Origin: an uncultured Eubacteriales bacterium
GTDB lineage: Bacteria > Bacillota > Clostridia > Monoglobales > Firm-18
Direction of reading: 5' to 3'
DNA length: 6,946 nt
Assembly: GCA_905210885.1 (NCBI GenBank)
Contig: CAJLYO010000088.1
Coordinates: forward strand, 1 to 6,946
The translations under genes were made by a program, and so were the position numbers. Below are positions 1 through 5,866 of this stretch, piece after piece. The first letter of the stretch is position 1. Each line of letters begins with the position of its first letter. The notes below the pieces were generated by a model that worked only from the letters and a program-made list of their open reading frames with translations, made no database searches and was not told where the DNA came from.

Positions 1-25
1 CATTGTATTTTAAAGCTGCTGCAGA

Positions 26-841
26 CTATTTGAACGAAAGCCAGCGCGCGCACAAGTCCATCCACTGACCGGCATACGGGTTAATCTTTTCTTCATCGCC
101 GTCATACGTGACCTTATTGCACAAAGCCAAGCCGTGCAGTCCCTTCGGAAACAGGTGAAGCTCGCAGGAAACACCGGCGTTTTTCAGCGCCTGTGCAAAT
201 AAAATGCTGTTTTCTACAGGCACCGTTTCATCATCGAAGGTTGACCATATGAAGGTTTTCGGAGTATTTTCCGTAACATGCTTTTCAAGCGACATTTTAT
301 AAAGCAGATCATTTGACGCGCCCTTGCCGCACAACGCGTTAAATGAACCTCTGTGGGCATACTCACCGGAAGTTATCACGGGATAACACAATATCATTGC
401 GTTCGGCTTATTCTTTCCGCTTTCCATTCCGCGGATATTTTTCAGACATTCCGCGTCATAATGCACACCCAATGTTGCCGCAAGGTGTCCGCCGGCAGAA
501 AATCCGCATACCGTAATATCGTTCGGATCCAAGTTCCACTTTTCGGCATTGTCGCGGATAATGCACATAGCCCGCGTCGCATCGGAAATCTGCTTGGGAT
601 ATCTGTTGGGCGACACACTGTAGTACAGCACAAAGGCATGATACCCCAAAGAATTAAACCACACCGCAACAGGCTCCGCTTCGCGCCATGACACAAAGCT
701 GTACGAACCGCCCGGAATGATCAAAACCGCTCCCTTTTTGTCACCGTCTTTTAAAATATACGTTGTCATATACGGTTCAAAATCCGGAGCTGCGCCGTTG
801 TACTCTCCCGGCGCCCACAGCTTTATATTTTCGTTTATCAT
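26..841 (-). CDS. Alpha/beta-hydrolase fold carbohydrate esterase (putative acetylesterase)
   Basis: Serine esterase of 271 residues, cytoplasmic by absence of a signal peptide. The oxyanion segment IIPGGSYSFVSWREAEP is at 41-57, the nucleophile Ser115 in GFSAGGHLAA (113-122), the likely acid Asp204 in FDDETVPVENS (202-212), and His236 in GLHGLAL. The order and spacing match the BD-FAE/acetyl-xylan-esterase-like group often found beside glycoside hydrolases. Its place after PL8 and GH88 suggests it removes acetyl (or another acyl) groups from the imported sugar; this is inference, and a general ester hydrolase or peptidase-like activity cannot be excluded. Start ATG at 841 has AGGGGGG six bases upstream, partly formed by the GH88 stop codon; the gap to GH88 is 11 bases. 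It stops with TAG at 28-26, close to the window edge. Confidence 0.88.
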   Translation of the reverse strand: MINENIKLWAPGEYNGAAPDFEPYMTTYILKDGDKKGAVLIIPGGSYSFVSWREAEPVAVWFNSLGYHAFVLYYSVSPNRYPKQISDATRAMCIIRDNAEKWNLDPNDITVCGFSAGGHLAATLGVHYDAECLKNIRGMESGKNKPNAMILCYPVITSGEYAHRGSFNALCGKGASNDLLYKMSLEKHVTENTPKTFIWSTFDDETVPVENSILFAQALKNAGVSCELHLFPKGLHGLALCNKVTYDGDEEKINPYAGQWMDLCARWLSFK

Positions 842-847
842 TTATGT

Positions 848-854
848 CCCCCCT
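848..854 (-). promoter_or_regulatory. Ribosome binding site of the esterase gene, a G run overlapping the GH88 stop
   Basis: AGGGGGG, six bases before the ATG at 841, shares its first two bases with the GH88 TAG stop. The six-G run is less typical than the AGGAGG-like sites of its neighbours. Confidence 0.6.
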
Positions 855-2043
855 ACCAATACATATTCCAATTTTTATACAGACGTATAAGCGCCTCCAT
901 ATAAAAATAACAACCCCAGATATTGCACTCGTCAACCCCCAGCCCCTGCGGTTTTCCGTAAGTCGCATGGAGCAAAAGACCGTTTGACTCGGGCATGTCT
1001 TTTGTAGAGTAATTCTCGTAAAGGGAATTCATAATCAAGTTAACCGCATTCTCATATATATACTTTGATTTGTCGCTGTCGGGAATATGCTTTATAAGCT
1101 CAAGCATGCCGCATACCGCAATTGCGCATGCCGAGCTGTCACGCGGCTCATTATCTCCATCGGTAAATATTAAATCCCAATATGCCACATAATCATCAGG
1201 CAACCTGTCCAGAAAAACATTTGCCATGCTTTTGCAAAGCCGAACGGCGTCGGGGTCGTCAACATACGCTTTTGTAAGCATAAGACCGTAAATTCCCCAA
1301 GCCTGTCCGCGAGCCCAGCAGGAACTGTCGGAAGCTCCCTGATGGGTAACGCCTTTTAACGGCTTGCCGGTTTCGGGGTCAAAATAAAATGTATGATAAG
1401 ATGTTCCGTCACTGCGCAGCGCATTTTCAACCGTCGTGCGAAAATGCGCGTACGCCGCATCGCGGTACTTATTATCCCCGGTCACATTTGACGCCCAGTA
1501 CAAAAGCGGAATGTTTAAAAGGCAATCCACAATAAGACGGTAATTCTCTCTTGTCCCAAGCTCACCCCATGCTTGAATAAACCGCCCCTTTTCGTGATAC
1601 CTTTCCATGAGGTTGTCAGCCGCCAGAATTGCAGTATCACGCGCCATTTCATCTCCGGTAAGCTTATATGCCGCAACACACGAAGGAATGTATAAAAATC
1701 CCATATCATGATGATTAACGCCGAGCTTTTCGGTTATTCGCTTTTTATACGATGGTATGGACGCAAGCGCAAGATTTTTGTACTTATCATCTCCGGTAAG
1801 CTCCCATGAAATCCACAGTATACCCGTCCAAAATCCTTGATTCCAGCCGTCTGTGTTATCGGTTTTTTCGTAAACATTGTTGACGCTTGCATGCTCGGCA
1901 AAGCCTTCGCCGAGGGTTTCAATCATGTAATCCACCTTTTTTAAGGCTGCGTCAATTGCACTTTTCAGTTTTTCCGTTTTAAAATCCGGCGCGTTTTCAT
2001 ATCTCTGCGGATTTTTAAGACTTATTTCTTTTATTGTTTTCAT
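853..2043 (-). CDS. ugl: Unsaturated glucuronyl hydrolase, glycoside hydrolase family 88
   Basis: Cytoplasmic enzyme (396 residues) that releases the 4,5-unsaturated uronic acid from oligosaccharides made by lyases, by hydrating the C4-C5 double bond. It should act directly on the PL8 product. Compared from memory with the Bacillus sp. GL1 enzyme (377 residues, catalytic Asp88 and Asp149), the matching residues are all present: Trp67 before GFWTGILW, Asp113 in HHDMGFLY, Asp173 in IVDCLLN, His217 in SYHTFYFDPE, Gln235 in THQG, and Trp243 and Trp249 in CWARGQAWGIYG. Repeated TGD-type turns at about 83, 129 and 188 fit the alpha/alpha six-hairpin barrel. No signal peptide. The ATG follows the PL8 TAA with no base between; its ribosome site AAAGGTG lies inside the last PL8 codons. 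Related family GH105 acts on rhamnogalacturonan, but the SYHTFYFDPE and THQG motifs favour GH88. Confidence 0.95.
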   Translation of the reverse strand: MKTIKEISLKNPQRYENAPDFKTEKLKSAIDAALKKVDYMIETLGEGFAEHASVNNVYEKTDNTDGWNQGFWTGILWISWELTGDDKYKNLALASIPSYKKRITEKLGVNHHDMGFLYIPSCVAAYKLTGDEMARDTAILAADNLMERYHEKGRFIQAWGELGTRENYRLIVDCLLNIPLLYWASNVTGDNKYRDAAYAHFRTTVENALRSDGTSYHTFYFDPETGKPLKGVTHQGASDSSCWARGQAWGIYGLMLTKAYVDDPDAVRLCKSMANVFLDRLPDDYVAYWDLIFTDGDNEPRDSSACAIAVCGMLELIKHIPDSDKSKYIYENAVNLIMNSLYENYSTKDMPESNGLLLHATYGKPQGLGVDECNIWGCYFYMEALIRLYKNWNMYW

Positions 2044-4002
2044 TTATTTCACCTTTAATGTAACCGTACTTCCGGCGTAATCTCCCTGAGGAAGGTCAGC
2101 AGAAACATTTGCTCCGTTTACGGTCAGATTCATTTTTTCATATTTTTGCGACGGGTCGGCGGCAAAAATCAAGCCATTCTGTTTTAAAAGCAGTACGCAG
2201 GGTATGTCTGCCGATATATCGATATTTTTTGCAAAAACATGCCCGGGCTTCCAAAAAACAATGCCCAAAGCACTATCTTTTTCGCTGAAAACAGCGCTGC
2301 ATTCTTCGTTGTTTGAAATCTCCGTCATTCCCTTACAGTCCTCCGGAGGCTCCGAAACGGACGGCAGCACAATATAGCTGTACCGCGCATTTTCCGGAGA
2401 AATGCCATGGCTTAAATACAGCGAAAACACACGTTTTTTTATAATTTCACCGCTTTGTCCCTTGTTTATTTCATACCAAGAGCCACAGCGTTCACCGTCA
2501 GACATCTTAATTACTCCGGGATAGTTGATTTTATATCCGATACTGCCGTGCAGCACTGCCGTGCCGTCACTGTTTGTAATTACATCTCCGCTTTTTAGCG
2601 TCTGGTTTATGCAGGTTACGGTTTCTTTGCCTGCACTTGAATTAATACCGCAGCCAAGGGCAAAAAGTCCGTCCGAGAATACAAAATACGCCTTTTTTGC
2701 CTTAATTTGCGCATATGTTGTGTTTTCAAGAGTCACTGCCGACACTGCATTAACGCCGTCCGTCACTCCGCCGGCAAAGGGACTTCCGCCGAGTTCAAAT
2801 TCATCGAGAGGAAAGCTTTCAATCTGAACCGCCGTTGTTCCGGGGATTTTTGCCCAGTCCCACACAGGAAAAATATTCTCGTATTCCCTGCCGGTACAAA
2901 GGATTTCTGTTGCGCCGTCTGCCAGGAAATACCCCTTGGTGTTCTCGCCGTTCATGTACTCCGTCTTTTTCAGCCTGTCCGAGCCGCCGCGCACACTTAT
3001 ATACCAATTTGGTCTGTGAACAGCAGTAAAATCAGATGTCCAAAAATGTTTGGCACGCACTTTGTAATCATCGGAAGCCGCTGCGGTTTCAAGGGCGGCA
3101 AGCTCCGTTTTTCTTATTACCTCCGGGAATTTCAAAAGCACGGACACCGCCTCGGTAACGCCGTTTTTAACAGACGAATCTACAGCGCCGTCCCGTGACA
3201 GCGAACGCCCGGCTGTGCCGAAATCAAACGTATCTCCCCTGAATATGAAGCTTTGACCGTCAAGTATAAAATCGGCATAATTATTAAGCGCCGCAGCGCT
3301 TATTTCAAATTCGGTACCGTTAAGGCAGTCAAGAATAGTATTAACTCCCGTAACAAACACATTTCCATAGCTTCCGGAATACAAAAGATTATCATGCATA
3401 TGAAAGCTTTTGTCCGCCATTATTCCTACCTGCGACACGGGAAACACTTTAAGTTCATTGTTTAAAAGCCCTGCAACGTACTTTTTAATAATCTCCCTGT
3501 CGCCTGTGCACACACCCACCTTCAGCGCAGTAATAAGCTTGTCAATAAGATTTGCCCCGACATCGGGCGAACCGTGGGACAGCGACCAATCGATTTTCGG
3601 AAGTGCGCGCCTGCTTATTTCGTAAAGCTTTTTTGTATACCGGCTGTCATAAGGAAGATCAAACACCAAAATATCCGCAACCATTCGCGGTATGCAAATA
3701 TCGTTATACCACCAGTTTGAGGCGCAGTGATAATCCTTTCGCGCCCAATCGCAAAGTGCGGCGTCAAGCTTTTCCTTTAAAGGTACACTGCCGAAAAAGC
3801 TGTTGCCGCGGCTTGTATACGCCTGTGCCATAAGCTGTATTTTTTTCAGAGCCGATACCGGGCCAAACCCGGCGGCACTGTCATCTACGGTATAGTCAAC
3901 CGTGCTGAAAATGCCGTCATCATTGAGCTCCGACATAATTTCGGAGGGGTCAAAACCGGCTGAAAAAATGCCGTTTTGGAGTTTTGAAAGCATGTTTTTC
4001 AT
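2044..4002 (-). CDS. Polysaccharide lyase family 8 (hyaluronate/chondroitin/xanthan lyase family), cytoplasmic form
   Basis: Eliminase that would cut next to a uronic acid and leave a 4,5-unsaturated uronyl end. I start it at ATG 4002 (652 residues): it overlaps the permease stop as ATGA and has AGGAG at 4017-4013. An upstream in-frame ATG at 4065 would add 21 residues lying wholly inside the permease gene and is less likely. PL8 motifs in order: NWW at 96-98 (substrate cleft), GAN at 149-151, DKSFHMHDNLLYSGSYG at 197-213, AGRSLSR at 264-270, NGEN at 351-354, DWAKIPGTT at 382-390. By spacing to known PL8 enzymes the catalytic set is Asn151, His203, Tyr212 and Arg266, all present. The first ~300 residues fit the alpha/alpha toroid, the rest the beta-sandwich domains. 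No signal peptide is visible, whereas most characterised PL8 enzymes are secreted and longer, so an imported oligosaccharide substrate is inferred. Family is firm; xanthan versus glycosaminoglycan specificity is not. Confidence 0.93.
   Translation of the reverse strand: MKNMLSKLQNGIFSAGFDPSEIMSELNDDGIFSTVDYTVDDSAAGFGPVSALKKIQLMAQAYTSRGNSFFGSVPLKEKLDAALCDWARKDYHCASNWWYNDICIPRMVADILVFDLPYDSRYTKKLYEISRRALPKIDWSLSHGSPDVGANLIDKLITALKVGVCTGDREIIKKYVAGLLNNELKVFPVSQVGIMADKSFHMHDNLLYSGSYGNVFVTGVNTILDCLNGTEFEISAAALNNYADFILDGQSFIFRGDTFDFGTAGRSLSRDGAVDSSVKNGVTEAVSVLLKFPEVIRKTELAALETAAASDDYKVRAKHFWTSDFTAVHRPNWYISVRGGSDRLKKTEYMNGENTKGYFLADGATEILCTGREYENIFPVWDWAKIPGTTAVQIESFPLDEFELGGSPFAGGVTDGVNAVSAVTLENTTYAQIKAKKAYFVFSDGLFALGCGINSSAGKETVTCINQTLKSGDVITNSDGTAVLHGSIGYKINYPGVIKMSDGERCGSWYEINKGQSGEIIKKRVFSLYLSHGISPENARYSYIVLPSVSEPPEDCKGMTEISNNEECSAVFSEKDSALGIVFWKPGHVFAKNIDISADIPCVLLLKQNGLIFAADPSQKYEKMNLTVNGANVSADLPQGDYAGSTVTLKVK
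2050..2056 (-). promoter_or_regulatory. Ribosome binding site of the GH88 gene, inside the PL8 3' end
   Basis: AAAGGTG lies six bases before the ATG at 2043 and is contained within the last PL8 sense codons. The PL8 TAA directly touches the GH88 ATG, so terminating ribosomes could re-initiate there. Confidence 0.75.
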
Positions 4003-4880
4003 TCTTTTACCGCTCCTACCATTATCCCCTGAACAAAGTAACGCTGTAAAAACGGATACAGGCACAGAATCGGAACGGTAGATACAACAATTACCGCATA
4101 TTTAATGGTTTCGCTTATATATGCCTGCTCAGACAGTGCAACATCGTCCATCATTGCAGATGTATCGTTTGAAATCAGTATTTCACGCAAAACAAGCTGC
4201 AGGGGGTAAAGAGTTTTCTTTTTTATATAAATCGACGCATTAAACCATGAGTTCCAGTGACCTACGCTGTAGTAAAGGGCAATACCCGCCAGTGTCGGCA
4301 TAATCAGCGGAACTATAATTTTCGTAAGCAGGGTAAAGTGCCCCGCCCCGTCTATTCTTGCGCTCTCCTCAAGGCTCTCCGGCACATTGTAAAAAGCCGT
4401 TCGCAAAATAATCATATTTGTGGTTGTAATCGCTCCGGGGATAATCAGAACCAAAAGGTTATCGATAAGCCCGAGCTTTTTAATCCATAAATAAGTAGGA
4501 ATTAGTCCGCCGCTAAAATACATGGTAAACATAACGATTCTGAGCAAAAGCTTTTGGTGCATAACATTTTTTCTGCTGAAAAAATATGCCGCGGCAGTAG
4601 TCATAACAATGTTAAGGGTCGTGCCGGAAATCACTACAAACGCCGTGTTTCTGTAGCCCGTTAAAATCGACGAATTTCTAAACGTCGCCTTATATGCGGC
4701 AATGGTCGGTTTTAACGGATACAGCAGCGCGCCGTCGTGCGCCATAAGTGCATTCGCATTTGAAAACGACGCAAAGACCACGTATAAAAGCGGATACAGC
4801 GTTACGGCAGTGAGGAAAAACAGCAGTATGCCGTTAATTACAATGAATATTTTTCTGCCAAGGGTTTCTTTTTTCCACAT
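3999..4880 (-). CDS. ABC transporter permease, YtcP/LplC type
   Basis: Second membrane subunit (293 residues) of the same importer. Hydrophobic spans are near residues 11-36, 77-101, 112-132, 141-160, 188-208 and 258-278. The EAA loop is at 171-195, with EESARIDGAGHFTLLTKIIV as core. The C-terminus QRYFVQGIMVGAVKE is the characteristic ending of this permease group. Start choice: a GGAGG sits at 4894-4890, with ATG at 4880 (nine bases away) and an in-frame GTG directly before it at 4883 (six bases away). I prefer ATG; the GTG would add one residue. Its TGA stop overlaps the ATG of the PL8 gene by four bases (ATGA), so the two are likely translationally coupled. The substrate is not readable from the protein itself. 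Confidence 0.95.
   Translation of the reverse strand: MWKKETLGRKIFIVINGILLFFLTAVTLYPLLYVVFASFSNANALMAHDGALLYPLKPTIAAYKATFRNSSILTGYRNTAFVVISGTTLNIVMTTAAAYFFSRKNVMHQKLLLRIVMFTMYFSGGLIPTYLWIKKLGLIDNLLVLIIPGAITTTNMIILRTAFYNVPESLEESARIDGAGHFTLLTKIIVPLIMPTLAGIALYYSVGHWNSWFNASIYIKKKTLYPLQLVLREILISNDTSAMMDDVALSEQAYISETIKYAVIVVSTVPILCLYPFLQRYFVQGIMVGAVKE
4003..4017 (-). promoter_or_regulatory. Ribosome binding site of the PL8 gene, inside the permease 3' end
   Basis: AGGAG (4017-4013) is followed by ten bases and then the ATG at 4002. The site is made from the codons for the conserved permease ending V-G-A-V-K-E. It supports the internal ATG at 4002 as the PL8 start rather than the upstream ATG at 4065. 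Confidence 0.7.
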
Positions 4881-4889
4881 CACATTATT

Positions 4890-4895
4890 CCTCCT
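4890..4895 (-). promoter_or_regulatory. Ribosome binding site of the second permease gene
   Basis: AGGAGG begins right after the TAA stop of the first permease. It serves either ATG 4880 (nine bases) or GTG 4883 (six bases). A third ATG at 4885 is out of frame and meets TGA immediately, so it is not a start. Confidence 0.8.
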
Positions 4896-5840
4896 TTACC
4901 ATATCGCCGTTCCGTTTACTGCCTTGCTTATGCGGTTTGCGCTGATCAGCAAAACATAGTTAATCAGTGAATTGAACAAACCCACGGCAGTCGAAAAACT
5001 GAAGTTAAAATCCTCCAAACCGCGGCGGTAAACATAACTCGAAATAACGTCTGCCGTATCATACGTAAGGGGACTGTATAAAAGTATTATCTTTTCAAAA
5101 CCGACAGACATTACGGAACCGAGACGCAGTATAAGCATTATCACAACCGTAGGCATAATCTCCGGCAGCGTTATTGCAAAAAGCTGCCGCCATCTGCCTG
5201 CGCCGTCAATTTGCGCCGCCTCGTAAAGCTCATAGTTTATGCCGGTAAGTGCGGCAAGGTAAATAATCGAGTCCCAGCCGACCTCCTGCCATATTCCGGA
5301 TATTACGTAAATCGGGACAAAATACTCCTTAAGTCCCAGCAAATTCACCCGGTCAACAATACCCAGAGAGGCCAAAAGCGCAGTTATAATGCCATTGTCC
5401 GCTACAAAAACCTTAATTATGCCGCATACTACAACAAGCGATATAAAGTGCGGCATGTACGTAATCGTCTGAACGGTGCGCTTTGCAAACCTGCTTTTAA
5501 CCTCATTTAACATAAGGGCAAGAATAATAGGCATGGGGAAACCGAAAATTATGGTTGATACGCTTATATTAACCGTATTAAAAAGACGGCTTCCGAAATC
5601 CGCGCTTGAAAAGAAGTCAATAAAATGCTTAAGTCCTACCCATTGGCTACCCAAAATACCCTTTGTCGGAGAAAAGTTTTTAAAAGCAATCATTATTCCA
5701 TACATAGGGACATACGAAAATATTATGTAATATGCCAGAATCGGCAGAAACATAAGATACAGTTTCCAGTTTACAAACCAATCCTTTTTCAGGGCAGAAA
5801 GCCCGGTATTGATTGTTTTTCTGCTTGATTTGAGTTTCAT
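4896..5840 (-). CDS. ABC transporter permease, LplB type
   Basis: Inner-membrane permease (314 residues) of a carbohydrate importer, expected to pair with the second permease downstream. Hydrophobic segments lie near residues 26-50, 88-112, 127-148, 172-200, 228-248 and 283-302, giving the usual six spans. The cytoplasmic EAA loop that docks the ATPase is clear at residues 207-226 (EAAQIDGAGRWRQLFAITLP). The early segment FSYVPMYGIMIAFKNFSPTKG is typical of the LplB group. Start ATG at 5840 is supported by AGGTGG seven bases upstream; stop TAA at 4898-4896. The next gene begins within 16 bases. No ATPase gene is visible nearby, as is common for this transporter group, which in Bacillota usually borrows a shared MsmX-like ATPase (family knowledge). 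Substrate is inferred from the lyase and GH88 genes in the same operon. Confidence 0.95.
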   Translation of the reverse strand: MKLKSSRKTINTGLSALKKDWFVNWKLYLMFLPILAYYIIFSYVPMYGIMIAFKNFSPTKGILGSQWVGLKHFIDFFSSADFGSRLFNTVNISVSTIIFGFPMPIILALMLNEVKSRFAKRTVQTITYMPHFISLVVVCGIIKVFVADNGIITALLASLGIVDRVNLLGLKEYFVPIYVISGIWQEVGWDSIIYLAALTGINYELYEAAQIDGAGRWRQLFAITLPEIMPTVVIMLILRLGSVMSVGFEKIILLYSPLTYDTADVISSYVYRRGLEDFNFSFSTAVGLFNSLINYVLLISANRISKAVNGTAIW

Positions 5841-5847
5841 TCTAAAT

Positions 5848-5853
5848 CCACCT
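5848..5853 (-). promoter_or_regulatory. Ribosome binding site of the first permease gene
   Basis: AGGTGG seven bases before the ATG at 5840, within the 26-base gap after the binding-protein gene. This is the longest gap in the window; it shows no terminator-like hairpin, so read-through transcription is expected. Confidence 0.7.
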
Positions 5854-5866
5854 ATCGTTATGGTCT

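Noticed and set aside
1..3. ATG on the minus strand at the left edge as the start of another gene
   Set aside because: Only one codon is visible and no AGGAGG-like site precedes it (the upstream bases read GCAGCAGCTTTAAAATACA), so a next gene cannot be supported.
4..25. Possible terminator after the esterase gene
   Set aside because: The short CTGCAG palindrome is followed by no T run and forms no stable stem long enough for an intrinsic terminator.
353..691. Plus-strand open frame of 112 codons opposite the esterase gene
   Set aside because: It is fully antisense to the catalytic-serine region of a clear esterase, with no family match that I can recognise.
853..2043. GH105 unsaturated rhamnogalacturonyl hydrolase as an alternative for the GH88 gene
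   Set aside because: The HHDMGF, SYHTFYFDPE and THQG motifs match GH88 residue by residue, and the PL8 neighbour predicts an unsaturated glucuronyl substrate and not a pectin product.
2707..3198. Plus-strand open frame of 163 codons opposite the PL8 gene
   Set aside because: It lies antisense within strongly conserved PL8 sequence, has no recognisable domain and reads as a low-complexity, Arg/Cys-rich shadow.
4003..4065. N-terminal extension of PL8 from ATG 4065, with a short hydrophobic stretch (VSVFTALL) that could suggest a signal peptide
   Set aside because: The bases are coding for the conserved end of the permease, the stretch is too short and lacks a preceding basic region, and the ATGA overlap with AGGAG favours 4002.
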